The notes: generated from the sequence alone by a model not told the origin. Positions 35,675 to 46,857 are shown, numbered from the stretch's first letter. The stretch: DNA of 64,000 nt from Mesorhizobium sp. J8 (GCF_016591715.1 NZ_AP024109.1:496001-560000), one strand, 5' to 3'. A program made the numbers and translations.

Positions 35675-35992
35675 CGCCGCCTCTAGCACGCCGCTTATCC
35701 ACCGAAGCTCATCTTCAGACAGCCCAGCCAACCGGGTAGTCACTTCGAGCAACGGACCACGCCGCAGTGCCCCAGAGGGGATCTCTGGGCTGAACAACTC
35801 GGCGGGATCAACCTCAAGAGCGGCCGCGATCTTTTCGATCATAGGGAAGCGTGCTCCGGTCGCACCGATCTCGATTTTTGAAACCGTATCGATGCTGACG
35901 CCTGCCCGCTCGGCAAGTTGCTCTTGGGTGTAGCCGGCACGCTTGCGGTGGGTCATCACCAGTCGCCCGAACCGCTTCCGCAGGTCTTCCAT
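35657..35992 (-). CDS. XRE-family helix-turn-helix regulator
   Basis: 111 residues from the ATG at 35992, which has GGAGAAG seven bases upstream; a GTG four codons earlier is less likely. The HTH spans about residues 14-66: MTHRKRAGYTQEQLAERAGV, SIDTVSKIEIGATG and MIEKIAAALEVDPAELF. The C-terminal 35 residues are a short helical tail (GLSEDELRWISGVLEAALR). It overlaps the end of the broken GIY-YIG gene by 18 bases. It probably regulates itself or neighbouring island genes. Confidence 0.85.
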   Translation of the reverse strand: MEDLRKRFGRLVMTHRKRAGYTQEQLAERAGVSIDTVSKIEIGATGARFPMIEKIAAALEVDPAELFSPEIPSGALRRGPLLEVTTRLAGLSEDELRWISGVLEAALRNKS

Positions 35993-36170
35993 ACGCTTCT
36001 CCACACCACGAGGTGTAGAGGCGGACTAGCGCTGGCATTAGGGATTGAAGATCAGGAGTTTTCTCCGGTCTGCAATCTATTTGCAGAAAACGGGAAGTCA
36101 GCTACAATTTTATGGCGTTTCGGTAATTCACCAACTGAGCGGATCGCGCTTTAGTCGCTAGGGGGACATA

Positions 36171-37007
36171 ATGCGAACCACGTGGCAAAGATCGTGGTCG
36201 AGTGGTCGAGTTAAACTTCTCTTTCTCGTAGTGCTGTTGGCTGCAATCGGTTCGCTTTCATTCGCAGCGACCAACTTTGCCATAGCCTGGATGAGCAAGC
36301 CAAGCGAAGGTCATCCCACGCGGGACGAACCCAGTCTCGACGATGCCGATGCAGCGAGCAAAGGCGCAAGTGGAACAACTCTCCGTCCGTCGGCGTCTGA
36401 TTGGTCTGACGCTTATTCTCGCCTTGATTTCAAACTCGGCATGACCCTCGACCAGTTCAGACACAGCCACCTTCTTGGCCAAGGTGACGCCTACCCGGTC
36501 TGCTCTGGCGATGCGGTTACCCTCGGAGACGATTACAAGGCGATGCGAGCCGAGCTGAAGCAGCCATTTCGCGATGTTGGGGGCATTACCTGTATGTTTG
36601 CCCACCAGGGGTACAATGGTCAGATCCTTCCGAAATTTATGGAGTTCGGTAATACGTCCACCTGGAATAACTATTTTTACTTTTACAAGTTCGGTGGCGG
36701 CGGCCAGTACGTACTTTTCCTAATCGAGGTTTCGACAACCGAAGTCGAAAAATTCGACACAATTTCCAACGCCTTCGTAAAGAAATTAGGTCAACCTACA
36801 AACGTCGAGGTCAACGACCTCCAGAATGGATTTGGCGCCGTATTCCACAACGTGATTATGACGTTCGATAACAACTCTTCAGTGATCCGCCTCACCAAAT
36901 ATGATGGTTCCCTCGACCACTTTACGACCTTGTATTGGCTGAAGCAGGTAGCGAGTGAAGTTAATTACATTCGGGCTGCCGCCGACAAATCAGCTCAAAA
37001 GCTTTAG
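36171..37007 (+). CDS. Membrane-anchored protein of unknown function
   Basis: 278 residues, not recognised. One membrane segment at about 16-40 (LLFLVVLLAAIGSLSFAATN) is followed by a hydrophilic linker and a soluble domain of about 200 residues, presumably periplasmic. The domain has the pattern LDFKLGMTLDQFRHSHLL, paired cysteines (YPVCSGDA, GITCMFAH), and strand-rich segments ending in a long helix. This resembles small periplasmic lipoprotein-type folds in general layout only. Base composition is lower in GC than the flanking chromosome. It may be a late arrival in the island. Confidence 0.55.
   Translation: MRTTWQRSWSSGRVKLLFLVVLLAAIGSLSFAATNFAIAWMSKPSEGHPTRDEPSLDDADAASKGASGTTLRPSASDWSDAYSRLDFKLGMTLDQFRHSHLLGQGDAYPVCSGDAVTLGDDYKAMRAELKQPFRDVGGITCMFAHQGYNGQILPKFMEFGNTSTWNNYFYFYKFGGGGQYVLFLIEVSTTEVEKFDTISNAFVKKLGQPTNVEVNDLQNGFGAVFHNVIMTFDNNSSVIRLTKYDGSLDHFTTLYWLKQVASEVNYIRAAADKSAQKL
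36957..36972 (+). repeat. Dispersed island motif, copy D
   Basis: GTGAAGTTAATTACAT within the last 60 bases of the gene at 36171. Confidence 0.7.
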
Positions 37008-37419
37008 CCCTCTCGACAGTCCCCGAAACCCCAACCTTTCCGAGTTAAAGGGGCGCACAGCGCCTTCACCCGGGCCCTCTCCCAACTTTCTCCGGCAAAT
37101 CGAATGAGGCTGTTTGGCCGCCAAAGTGGCTTCAAAGCTCTTGGCTGAATTTCGGGAACATGACGAAATCGGCGGAGGACAAAGGTGCCCTATCGCCTGA
37201 AAATTGGTGGGGAATTTTGGAGGGAAATCATTCCACTGCCTCCGGTTCGCCGACTGCGTTGCGGAACAAGCTTTCCTACCACCCTTGCCGCGCGCTCCGG
37301 AGCGTAATAATGTTTCAATTGCTGGACATTCAATGTCCCCGGTCCCAGCCGATATTCACAGGCTGGCCCACCCGGTTTGCGGTAAGGGTGAACATCCTAA
37401 ACAGTAGGAGAACCTTACC
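37008..37419. other. Gap without a recognised gene
   Basis: 412 bases near the right end of the island. The open frames here (for example from 37160) have no recognisable content or ribosome site. Probably decayed sequence. Confidence 0.45.
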
Positions 37420-37640
37420 ATGCCCACAAACAAAATGCGGGAAGATCGCGTCCGCCGCTTGCTTGGGAAGCAGGGTTATCGCCTTCTAAACACGCCTTCT
37501 CGCTCGTCAAGGAGGGAGTACTACAGCGTCGGCTATATGATCGTCCAAACCGATTGCAATATTGTGGTCTCGGGCTGCTACCCGCAGCAATATATTCCGA
37601 CACGCTCGAAAACATCGAGGCGTTCGCGTTCGGGCAGTGA
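37420..37640 (+). pseudogene. Small rhizobial protein gene with 2-base frameshift
   Basis: The ATG at 37420 opens MPTNKMREDRVRRLLGKQGY, then SVGYMIVQTDCNIVVSGCYP, the usual form of a short (about 70 residue) hypothetical protein common in Mesorhizobium. After QQY the frame runs into a low-complexity Arg/Ser tail. If the AT dinucleotide in TATATT near 37591 is counted once, the frame instead reads SDTLENIEAFAFGQ and stops at 37640, a natural-looking end. I infer a dinucleotide expansion that broke the gene. Otherwise the open frame runs on to 37830. Function unknown. Confidence 0.5.
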
Positions 37641-37841
37641 AGCCGAAACAGCGAGCCCGGCTGCATCCGCTGGGCTCGCACAGTCATCCGGTGCACCTGC
37701 CATTGCCGTGTCTCCATTTCTCGTGTCGCGAGGCCATTCCCGATTTACTCTGGATCATGATACATTTAGGTGCTACAACAATAACCACACAGGGATTGGT
37801 AAGGCACTGATTTTGCGCAGGTTTTGGTGATGGCCGTTATT

Positions 37842-37861
37842 TTCCGATTGGCTCCACCAAA
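37842..37861 (+). repeat. attR: right 20-bp direct repeat of the island
   Basis: Exact copy of TTCCGATTGGCTCCACCAAA from the tRNA-Ala 3' end. It is followed by TCAGTCTTC, which resembles CAGTCCTC after attL. It marks the right end of the element; no tRNA body is attached. Confidence 0.9.
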
Positions 37862-37988
37862 TCAGTCTTCTCCAGGCAAGGTTTTTCGAACCGGCGTCGT
37901 TGCCGCTCGGCTGCGCGACGCATGAGCCCGCATGACGGGTAGCCTGACGCCCAGTCAAGGGTTTTCGTTCGTTGTCCTGCGGCTGCGG

Positions 37989-38489
37989 CTAACCGCGCTC
38001 GGCGCGGGTTCTGGCTGCCTTGCGCGCCGCCGCTGACCGTCCGGCGGCGCCTTTGGTCTGCGCGGCTTTCCTGGCTGCGGCCGAGCGTTCCGCGACCGTT
38101 CGGCTGGATGCGGCGCTCTTGGCCTGCCGCGACAGGGCCTTGCGCGAGGCGGTGTCCTTCGGCTCGCCCTCAAGCACCTTCGACACCGCCTTCGAGACCT
38201 TCGGCTGGCGCTTCGGCTTCCGTTCGCCCTGGCCTGCCTCGTAAGCGTATTTGGCGCTCTTGCGCGTGGCCTCCTTCACGTCGCCTTTCTTGGGAGGCGG
38301 CAGGTCGACGCCCGCCCGGCGCGCTTCCGAAAGGCCGATGGCGATCGCCTGCTTCGTGGAGCGGGCGCCATGCTTGCCGCGGCGGACTTTATCGATTTCC
38401 GCGTGAACGAACTCGCCGGCCTGCGTGCTTGCCGACTTGCCCTCGCGCTTGTCCTTGCGTGCCTTTTCGATGGTTTTCTTGTCCGGCAT
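37989..38489 (-). CDS. DUF6496 domain protein, Lys/Ala-rich
   Basis: 166 residues from the ATG at 38489, with GGAG nine bases in front; the open frame upstream to 38519 is unlikely. The N-terminal part has EFVHAEIDKVRRGKHGARST, then KQAIAIGLSEARRAGVDLPP, the conserved core of DUF6496. The second half is a repetitive Ala/Arg/Lys/Ser tail (RSAAARKAAQTKGAAGRSAA) resembling histone-H1-like or DNA-binding tails. A nucleoid- or stress-related role is possible but unproven. It is the first chromosomal gene beyond the island. Confidence 0.8.
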   Translation of the reverse strand: MPDKKTIEKARKDKREGKSASTQAGEFVHAEIDKVRRGKHGARSTKQAIAIGLSEARRAGVDLPPPKKGDVKEATRKSAKYAYEAGQGERKPKRQPKVSKAVSKVLEGEPKDTASRKALSRQAKSAASSRTVAERSAAARKAAQTKGAAGRSAAARKAARTRAERG

Positions 38490-38543
38490 CGTTTTTCTCC
38501 TTGTTCGTGCGGGAGGCACAATCGAACGCCGAAGTCCGCTTCA

Positions 38544-39002
38544 TCAGCGGCTTTCATATGTGCCGACGAGGTCGGTGGTGGCGATCGTGTGCGGCCCCGC
38601 ATGGGCCAGAAGATCGGCTATTCCCGTTTCTCCGCCGGATTCCAGCGTCTCCACATCGAGGGCTGAAAGGCGGAAGTGATAGTGGTGAACGCCATGGCCC
38701 TTCGGCGGCTGGGGGCCGTCGTAATGGGCATTGCCGAAGTCGTTCACGCCTTGGCGGAAACGTTCCGGCCCGGCGGTGCCTTCCGGCAGGCGGTCCCGCC
38801 CGGCGGCGATGTCATAGACCGCCCAATGGCGAAACATGCCGCGTGGCGCGTCGGGATCCTCGACGACAAGCAGGAAGCTTCTGGTGCCGGACGGCGCGTC
38901 CTTCCACCGCAGGGGCGGAGACAAGTTGCCTCCGTTGCGGACATAGGGTTCGGGGATGGTCTGCCCGTTTTCAAAGGCTGGACTCTCAAGCGTGAAAGCC
39001 AT
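38544..39002 (-). CDS. YbhB/YbcL family PEBP-like protein
   Basis: 152-residue phosphatidylethanolamine-binding / Raf-kinase-inhibitor-like protein. Motifs: NGGNLSPPLRWKDAPSGTRS at the N-terminal third, VEDPDAPRGMFRHWAVYDIA (the conserved DPDAP and HW) and GPQPPKGHGVHHYHFRLSAL. These are the ligand-site loops of the bacterial YbhB group, whose physiological role is unknown. No signal peptide, so it is cytoplasmic. It stands alone in the same orientation as the DUF6496 gene. Confidence 0.9.
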   Translation of the reverse strand: MAFTLESPAFENGQTIPEPYVRNGGNLSPPLRWKDAPSGTRSFLLVVEDPDAPRGMFRHWAVYDIAAGRDRLPEGTAGPERFRQGVNDFGNAHYDGPQPPKGHGVHHYHFRLSALDVETLESGGETGIADLLAHAGPHTIATTDLVGTYESR

Positions 39003-39473
39003 GGCGGGAACTCCGTGCTCTTATCGCGTTCTTCCCGAAGGAAATTCACGGACGATCCTTGCTCGGATCGATGGAGCGCAATCGCTGCTGGTTTCTTGGG
39101 AACGCCGGGCATCGGCGGGGGTTCCAGCCCCGATGGATGTTCGCAAGCGCAGCTATCTCCGGAAAAGTTGCGCGGACGGATGCGACGCAGGTCGTGTCCG
39201 GCGAAAGAACTGGCAGGTCAGAGCGGAAGCAGCGACGCGGAGCTGGAGATATCGAAGGTTTGCCGGCAGGATTTTGGGATATTGAATCCAGAAGCTGCCG
39301 GGACAATGGGTAACCCGTCATGCGCGTTCTGGTCCCGATCGCGGCGATTGCGGCGATGTTCTTGCAGTGCTGTATCTTGGATTGCTGATCCTCGCGGCAC
39401 GACGGATCGATGACAGGGTCTCGCGATCGCGTTCGCCTGAAACGGCTCTAACATTCCTGTGATGGATTTCCCG
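39003..39473. other. Gap without a recognised gene
   Basis: About 470 bases between the divergent PEBP gene and the promoter region of the LacI-controlled operon. Several open frames exist on both strands, none with recognisable content. It probably holds the PEBP promoter and otherwise spacer DNA. Confidence 0.5.
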
Positions 39474-39531
39474 TTGACAACGAACATCGCTTTGTGAAAC
39501 GGTGAGAACGTTCTCAGAGAACGTTCTCACC
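39474..39531 (+). promoter_or_regulatory. Promoter with tandem LacI-type operators
   Basis: TTGACA at 39474 is a good -35 box. Downstream, 39501-39515 and 39517-39531 are a perfect 15-base inverted pair separated by one base, and each arm itself contains the palindrome GAGAACGTTCTC. This gives two adjacent operator sites (about 39503-39516 and 39517-39528) 30 bases before the first gene. The same palindrome recurs at 43146. The regulator is most likely the LacI protein encoded at 45814. Confidence 0.8.
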
Positions 39532-39560
39532 GCAGCTGCGACCTTACCTTGGGAGGAGGT

Positions 39561-41092
<1,532 letters not shown>

Positions 41093-41096
<4 letters not shown>

Positions 41097-42085
41097 GCGC
41101 GGTCACGGCAAGTCCCGTATCCCGCCGCTCGCCCTTCTGGCGCGCCGTCATCAGCGGCACCGGCATCGTCGCGCTGATCTATGTGCTGCTCTACGCGCTC
41201 TATGCGTTCTGGCAGCCCGATGCGCTCTCGCTCTACACATTCACCGATCTCGTCAACAATTCGACACCGCTGGCGCTCGCGGCGGCGGGCGAAACGCTGG
41301 TCGTCATCAGCCGCGGCTTCGACCTGTCCGTCGCCGGCGTCGTCTCGCTGACCAACGTGCTGATGGCCGTCTATCCGCTCGACGGCCCGGGCGGAGCGCT
41401 GGCCAGCCTCTTGATGTGCTGCGCCATCGGCGCCTTCGTCGGCGTGATCAACGGCATTCTGGTCGCCAGGCTTGGGCTTCAGACCATCGCCGCGACGCTG
41501 GGCACCATGATCATCTGCCAGGGACTGGCGCTGGTCATTCTCGACGCGCCCGGCGGCATGGTCGCCGACTTCGTTACCTACACGCTGACCGACACGCTGT
41601 TCGGCGTCGTTCCGATCGCCGGCCTGTTCCTGGTCGCCGCCGTACTGCTGTGGCTGGCCTTCCGGCGAACCAACACCGGCATCGGCCTCTATGCGATCGG
41701 CGCCGACGAACAGTCGGCCCGTTTCTCAGGCGTGGCCGTCTCGGGCGTTCGCATCACCGCCTTCGTCGGCGCCGGCATCCTCTATGGCGTCGCCGGCTTC
41801 ATGCTGAGCGCCCAGACCGCGACCGGCAACCCGACGGCGGGCACGCCGTTCCTGATGCTCACCTTCGCCGCCGTGGCGCTCGGCGGCACCCCGCTCAGCG
41901 GCGGCCGCGGCAGTCTCGTCGGCTCCATCCTCGGCGCCGGAACGCTCATGCTTTTGCAGAAGGTGCTGTTCTCGGGCGGCGTGTCGTCTTTCTACACCGG
42001 CATCTTCCAGGGCTTCGTGCTGGTGCTGGCGATCGTCTTCGGCAACACCGTGGCGCGCCTGCTCAAGAAGGACGAAGTCCGGTGA
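41093..42085 (+). CDS. Sugar-type ABC transporter permease
   Basis: 330-residue BPD_transp_2 (RbsC-like) permease with about eight to ten membrane segments. Characteristic are LAAAGETLVVISRGFDLSVA near the N-terminus and the C-terminal VALGGTPLSGGRGSLVGSIL. The ATG overlaps the ATPase stop by 4 bases. Works with the second permease at 42082; two different permeases in one importer are common in this family. Confidence 0.92.
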
Positions 42086-43110
42086 ACGCGCATAAGGACA
42101 TAGCGATGCCATTCGAGGCCTCCTCCGACCGGCGCGGCAGGCAGAAGCTCGACCGGGAAACGGTGAACACGCTTGTCGTGTTCGGCCTGAGCATCGTGCT
42201 CATCGTGTGTTCGCGCTTCATCAGCCCGGCGCTCGGCTCCTGGAGCCAGGTGCTGACGGTGCTGATCCTCGCCTCGTTCCTGATCATCCTGTCCTTCGGG
42301 CAGGGCCTCGTCATCCTGATCGGCGGACTGGACCTCTCGATCCCGGCCCTCATCACGCTTGGCGGCGTGCTGACCACGACCTGGATCGGCACGGGCGATG
42401 CCGGTGTCTGGTACATGCTGCCTGCCATCCTGCTCATTTGCGCCATGGTCGGCGCGATCAGCGGCATCGGCATCGTTTGGCTGAAGGTGCCGCCTTTCAT
42501 CATGACGATGGCGACCTCGATCGTGGTCGCCTCGGTGGCGCTCGGCTATACCAGCGGCACGCCGCGCGGCGGTTCGCCATCGTCCCTGCTGTGGCTGATG
42601 AAGTCATGGTTCCTCGGCGTGCCGGTGGTCATCTACTTCACCATCGCCTTCATCCTGTTCGGCTGGCTGCTGCAGAACTTCACCGCGCTCGGGCGCCGGC
42701 TCCGCGCGCTCGGCACCAACAGGAGCGCCGCGCTCATCGCCGGCGTCGGCGTCACCCGGCTCGAGCTCGTGCCCTATGCGATCAGCGCCGCCTGCGCCGG
42801 CTTCGTCGGCATGATGCTGGTCGGCTATTCGAACGGGGCGACGCTCAGGATGGGCGACAGCTACATGCTCCCCTCGATCGCCGCCGTCGTGATCGGCGGC
42901 TCCTCGATCCTCGGCGGCAGCGGAACCTTCATCGGCACGGTCGGCGGCGCGATCCTTCTGACGACGCTCGGCACCATGATCTCGGCCATCGGGCTGAGTG
43001 AAGGATGGCGCACCATCATCGAGGGCGCGATCATCGTCGGGGCGCTGCTGGTGCTGCGGGGCGAGTTCCTGACCCACATCGGAAACCGCATGCTGACGCG
43101 GGGAAAATAA
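42082..43110 (+). CDS. Sugar-type ABC transporter permease
   Basis: 342 residues from a GTG at 42082 overlapping the preceding stop (GTGA); an internal ATG at 42106 is an alternative. RbsC-like motifs: LSFGQGLVILIGGLDLSIPA and the C-terminal VVIGGSSILGGSGTFIGTVG. The open frame reaches back to 41062, but that part is a shadow of the first permease. Confidence 0.92.
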   Translation: MNAHKDIAMPFEASSDRRGRQKLDRETVNTLVVFGLSIVLIVCSRFISPALGSWSQVLTVLILASFLIILSFGQGLVILIGGLDLSIPALITLGGVLTTTWIGTGDAGVWYMLPAILLICAMVGAISGIGIVWLKVPPFIMTMATSIVVASVALGYTSGTPRGGSPSSLLWLMKSWFLGVPVVIYFTIAFILFGWLLQNFTALGRRLRALGTNRSAALIAGVGVTRLELVPYAISAACAGFVGMMLVGYSNGATLRMGDSYMLPSIAAVVIGGSSILGGSGTFIGTVGGAILLTTLGTMISAIGLSEGWRTIIEGAIIVGALLVLRGEFLTHIGNRMLTRGK

Positions 43111-43145
43111 CCATGCGCCTGCATGCCACTGCTTTTTGTCCAATT

Positions 43146-43161
43146 GTGAGAACGTTCTCAC
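43146..43161. promoter_or_regulatory. LacI-type operator upstream of the binding-protein gene
   Basis: Perfect 16-base palindrome GTGAGAACGTTCTCAC, the same core as the two operators at 39503-39528. It is 47 bases before the binding-protein ATG, so the regulator can control that gene separately inside the operon. Confidence 0.8.
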
Positions 43162-43208
43162 AGGCTCTGGTCCGGCACCTTAAAGGGCCAAATTCCAAAG
43201 GGAGGTAG

Positions 43209-44435
43209 ATGGAAATGAAGCTATTGAAAAGACTGGGACTGGCCGCGTCGCTGACGCTTGCCACGACCGCGGGTGTCGCGACGGTCGTCGATCATGCCGA
43301 AGCGCAGGACAAGAAGCTCAAGGTCTATCTGTCGCTGAGCTATAGCGGCAACTCATGGCAGTCGGAGGCCGCGAACATCGTCAAGGCGTTGGCGCAGACG
43401 CCGCCCTACGACAAGACCGTGGAGCTGAAGGAGGTCATCTCCGGCACCGATCCGCAGGCGCAGATCTCCGCCTATGAAAGCATGATCCAGGATGGCGCCG
43501 ACGGCATCATCAGCTTCCCGATCTCGTCGACCGCGCTGAACCGCACCATCCATCGGGGCTGCCAGAAGGGCGTGCTCTTCTTCATGTATGACGCGACGGT
43601 CACCGAGCCCTGCGCCTACAATGTCAGCTACATCACCGCCGGCTTCGGCGAGAACACCGCCCAGGCGCTGGTCAACATCCTAGGCGGCAAGGGCAACATC
43701 TTTCTCAGCCGCGGCGTTCCGGGCAACTCGGTCGACAAGCGTCATACCGACGGCGCCATGCACATCTTCAATCAGTATCCCGGCATCAAGGTGGTCGCTG
43801 AATACTATTCCTACTGGGATGACCGCACCACGCAGCAGGAGACGGCCAAGGCGCTTGCCGCGCATCCGGACGTCGACGGCATCTGGGCCCAGGCCGGCGA
43901 ATACGGCGCCATCCAGGCGCAGCTCGACAAGGGCAACAAGCTGGTGCCGATGACCGGCGAGAACTCCGACGGCTTCCGCCTCGGCCTGGCCGATCCGAAG
44001 ATGCAGGCAATGGGCCTCAAGGGCGTCTCGGCCGGCTCGCCGCCCGCCACCTCCGGCTACGCCTTCAAGCTGATGATGGAGATCCTGACCAAGAAGCGCG
44101 AGCTGAAGCCGATGAACATCGAATACCCGCTGCCGTGGGTACCGGCCGATCAGGTCAAGCCCTGCAAGGGCGACACCTTCGCCGACGGCTGCAACGTCTT
44201 CCCTACCGACAAGGTGCCGTCTTCCTTCGTCACCGAGGTGTTCAATCCCGAGCTTCTGCCGGAGCTGTCGCTGCAGTCGGCGCTGGAAGGCAAGCCGACG
44301 CCCGGAGCGACCATCCAGCCACTGCCGGCCGATGTGAAGCAGGCGCCCGACGCGCCCGGCATCAACTGCTCGTCCTGCAAGGCCCCAGCCGACGAATACA
44401 AGCTCACCAAGATCGAGCCGACGGTTAAGCCCTGA
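43209..44435 (+). CDS. Sugar-type ABC transporter periplasmic binding protein
   Basis: 408 residues; the ATG at 43209 follows AAAGGGAGGTAG (a second ATG is two codons on). The signal peptide covers about residues 1-33, ending VDHAEAQ. The mature part is a periplasmic-binding-protein-4/1 type: [20 protein letters not shown], then [20 protein letters not shown] and a ligand loop [16 protein letters not shown]. Compared with RbsB (about 300 residues) it is long, with a C-terminal extension containing CSSCKAP, a Cys pair of unknown role. The ligand is probably a four-carbon polyol, sugar or acid, inferred from the operon. Confidence 0.9.
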   Translation: MEMKLLKRLGLAASLTLATTAGVATVVDHAEAQDKKLKVYLSLSYSGNSWQSEAANIVKALAQTPPYDKTVELKEVISGTDPQAQISAYESMIQDGADGIISFPISSTALNRTIHRGCQKGVLFFMYDATVTEPCAYNVSYITAGFGENTAQALVNILGGKGNIFLSRGVPGNSVDKRHTDGAMHIFNQYPGIKVVAEYYSYWDDRTTQQETAKALAAHPDVDGIWAQAGEYGAIQAQLDKGNKLVPMTGENSDGFRLGLADPKMQAMGLKGVSAGSPPATSGYAFKLMMEILTKKRELKPMNIEYPLPWVPADQVKPCKGDTFADGCNVFPTDKVPSSFVTEVFNPELLPELSLQSALEGKPTPGATIQPLPADVKQAPDAPGINCSSCKAPADEYKLTKIEPTVKP

Positions 44436-44452
44436 CGATCAGCAATGCGACC

Positions 44453-44477
44453 GATGGACGGCATCCTGCCGTCCATC
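44453..44477 (+). terminator. Intercistronic hairpin after the binding-protein gene
   Basis: Perfect stem GATGGACGGC / GCCGTCCATC with a 5-base loop, between the binding-protein stop and the next gene. No T run follows, so it is more likely an mRNA-stabilising or attenuating hairpin than a full terminator. Confidence 0.6.
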
Positions 44478-44500
44478 CCACCCAAGACAAGGATGAGAAA

Positions 44501-45790
44501 ATGCCGACCTTTCTGAAGCGGGGCAGGGATCCCGAGGCTGTCGCCCAGGGCGACGCGGTTGTCCGCACGACCGTCGAGACGATCCTCGCCGATATCGAGA
44601 AACGGGGCGACGCCGCCGTCCGGGAACTGTCGGAGCGTTTCGACAAGTGGTCGCCGCAGAACTTCCGGCTGACCGAAAGCGACATAGAACAGGCCATCGC
44701 CAAGGTCTCGGCGAGGGACCTGGAGGACATCCGCTTCGCCCAGGCGCAGGTCCGCAATTTCGCCGAGAAGCAGCGCGCCTGTCTGCAGGACCTCGAGGTG
44801 GAAACGCTGCCGGGTGTCGTGCTTGGCCACAAGAACATTCCCGTCGAGACGGTCGGCTGCTACGTGCCGGGCGGCAAATATCCGATGGTCGCCTCCGCGC
44901 ATATGAGCGTGGTCACCGCAAGGGTCGCCGGCGTGAAGAAGATCATCGCCTGCGCGCCGCCGTTCCAGGGCGGGCCGCATCCGGCGATCGTCGCCGCCAT
45001 GCATATGGGCGGCGCCGACGAGATCTACGTCCTGGGCGGCGTGCAGGCCGTCGGCGCCATGGCGCTCGGAACCGAGACCATCGGCCGCGTCGACATGCTG
45101 GTCGGTCCCGGCAACGCCTTCGTCGCCGAGGCCAAGCGCCAGCTCTACGGCCGCATCGGCATCGATCTGTTCGCCGGCCCGACCGAGACGCTGGTGATCG
45201 CCGACGACAGCGTCGACGGTGAGATCTGCGCGACCGACCTGCTCGGCCAGGCCGAGCACGGCCCGACGAGCCCGGCGGTGCTTCTGACCAATTCGGAAAA
45301 GCTCGCCCGCGATACCATGGCGGAGATCGAGCGCCAGCTGAAGGTGCTGCCGACGGCCGAGATCGCCGCCAAGGCCTGGGCCGACTATGGCGAGGTGATC
45401 GTGTGCGATTCCTACGAGGAGATGGTCGCGGAAGCCGACCGGATCGCCTCCGAGCACGTGCAGGTGATGACGCGCGATCCCGACTATTTCCTGAACAACA
45501 TGCGCAACTACGGCGCGCTGTTCCTCGGCCCGCGCACCAACGTCGCCTATGGCGACAAGGTCATCGGCACCAACCACACGCTGCCGACCAGGAAGGCGGC
45601 CCGCTACACCGGCGGTTTGTGGGTTGGCAAGTTCATCAAGACCTGCACCTATCAGCGCGTCTTGACCGACGAAGCGAGCGCCATGATCGGCGAATACTGT
45701 TCGCGCCTGTGTGTCCTGGAGGGTTTCTACGGGCATGCCGAGCAGGCCAACATCCGGGTCCGCCGCTACGGAGGTCGCAACGAGGCCTAA
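44501..45790 (+). CDS. Histidinol dehydrogenase-like NAD-dependent dehydrogenase
   Basis: 429 residues of the HisD family: [20 protein letters not shown], the NAD-proximal [16 protein letters not shown], zinc-site [12 protein letters not shown] and the catalytic pair in ASEHVQVM. HisD performs a two-step oxidation of an alcohol to an acid. Catabolic paralogues such as HpsN (dihydroxypropanesulfonate dehydrogenase) use other alcohols, and SEHVxV resembles that group more than biosynthetic HisD (APEHLEI). Its place in a sugar-acid operon indicates oxidation of a polyol or hydroxy compound, not histidine synthesis. The exact substrate is unknown. Confidence 0.82.
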   Translation: MPTFLKRGRDPEAVAQGDAVVRTTVETILADIEKRGDAAVRELSERFDKWSPQNFRLTESDIEQAIAKVSARDLEDIRFAQAQVRNFAEKQRACLQDLEVETLPGVVLGHKNIPVETVGCYVPGGKYPMVASAHMSVVTARVAGVKKIIACAPPFQGGPHPAIVAAMHMGGADEIYVLGGVQAVGAMALGTETIGRVDMLVGPGNAFVAEAKRQLYGRIGIDLFAGPTETLVIADDSVDGEICATDLLGQAEHGPTSPAVLLTNSEKLARDTMAEIERQLKVLPTAEIAAKAWADYGEVIVCDSYEEMVAEADRIASEHVQVMTRDPDYFLNNMRNYGALFLGPRTNVAYGDKVIGTNHTLPTRKAARYTGGLWVGKFIKTCTYQRVLTDEASAMIGEYCSRLCVLEGFYGHAEQANIRVRRYGGRNEA

Positions 45791-45813
45791 GACAGCGCGC
45801 CAACGGAGTTTTC

Positions 45814-46857
45814 ATGTCGATCGTCGCCCGCAACAAGAACAGCAAGCCCCGCGTGACCGTCAAGGATCTGGCGCGCGACCTGGGCATGTCTGTTTCGACC
45901 GTCTCCAGGGCGTTTCACGCCGATGCCGTGATCGCCAAGGAAACGCGGGACGTGGTGCTGAACCGCGCGCGCGAGATCGGCTATTCGCCGAACCCTTTCG
46001 CGCGCAGCCTCATCACCAAGAAGACGCGCATCGTCGGCGTGGTCGTGGCCGACATCACGAACCCGTTCTATCCGGAAGTGCTCACCCGGCTCACCACCGA
46101 GCTGCGCGCCATCGACATGAATGTGATGCTGGTTGCGGCCGACCAGTCGGGCGAGGTCGATCAGGCGCTGCGCCTCCTCCTCAACTACCAGCCCGACCTC
46201 GCCATCATCCTCGCGGCGACCTTGTCTTCCGAAGCCGCGCAGGAATGCCGCAAGGCCGGCACGCCCGTGATCTTCTTCAACCGGCTGTCGGCTGACGAAC
46301 ACGCCTTTGGCATCTCCTGCGACAACATCCTCGGCGGCCGCAGCATTGCCGACTATCTGGTCGACACCGGCCACCGGCGCCTGGCCTACATCGCAGCACT
46401 TGCGGATGCCTCGACCAATGTCGCCCGTCACCGCGGCTTCAGCGAGCGCGCGGTCGAACGCGGCCTTGCCGCGCCCGTCGTCATCGAGGCGGGACAGTTC
46501 AGCTACCACGCAGGCTACGAGGCCGCGCGCAAGCTGCGCGATCTCAAGGAGATGCCCGACGGCGTATTCTGCGCCAACGACATCCTTGCCATCGGCTTCC
46601 TCGACGGTGTCCGGCGTGAGCTCGGCCTCGGCGTGCCGGACGACATCTCGATCGTCGGCTTCGACGACATCGAGATGGCCCACTGGCCTTCGCATGGACT
46701 GACGACGGTCCAGCAGCCCATCGAGAAGATGCTGGAGGCGACGGTCTCGCTGGCCAGGGAGCTCGGCACGAATGCCGGGCGAGAGCCGGTCGTCCAGATG
46801 ATCCCGCCGGGCGCCGTGATCGAGCGCGCGACGACGCGCCGGAGGCATCATGGCTGA
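45814..46857 (+). CDS. LacI family transcriptional regulator
   Basis: 347 residues. The HTH VTVKDLARDLGMSVSTVSRA is at about residues 14-33, the hinge helix at NPFARSLI, and the effector domain begins RIVGVVVADITNPFYPEVLT. The open frame upstream to 45403 is a shadow of the dehydrogenase gene. It lies within the operon it most likely represses through the GAGAACGTTCTC palindromes at 39503-39528 and 43146-43161. The inducer is presumably the imported compound or an intermediate. Confidence 0.93.
   Translation: MSIVARNKNSKPRVTVKDLARDLGMSVSTVSRAFHADAVIAKETRDVVLNRAREIGYSPNPFARSLITKKTRIVGVVVADITNPFYPEVLTRLTTELRAIDMNVMLVAADQSGEVDQALRLLLNYQPDLAIILAATLSSEAAQECRKAGTPVIFFNRLSADEHAFGISCDNILGGRSIADYLVDTGHRRLAYIAALADASTNVARHRGFSERAVERGLAAPVVIEAGQFSYHAGYEAARKLRDLKEMPDGVFCANDILAIGFLDGVRRELGLGVPDDISIVGFDDIEMAHWPSHGLTTVQQPIEKMLEATVSLARELGTNAGREPVVQMIPPGAVIERATTRRRHHG

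Noticed and set aside
18731..37164. Similar 18-base stretches near 18731 and 37147 (AATTCGGGGACATGAC-like) as insertion-sequence ends
   Set aside because: Match is imperfect, there is no transposase and no target duplication.
39003..39473. Several open frames in the gap before the LacI operon
   Set aside because: No recognisable residues, no ribosome sites, overlapping on both strands.
44150..45736. 528-codon antisense frame across the HisD-like gene
   Set aside because: Shadow of a clearly conserved gene on the other strand.
44501..45790. Biosynthetic histidinol dehydrogenase (hisD)
   Set aside because: No other his genes nearby, placement in a LacI-controlled import operon, and SEHVQV instead of the usual APEHLEI favour a catabolic paralogue.
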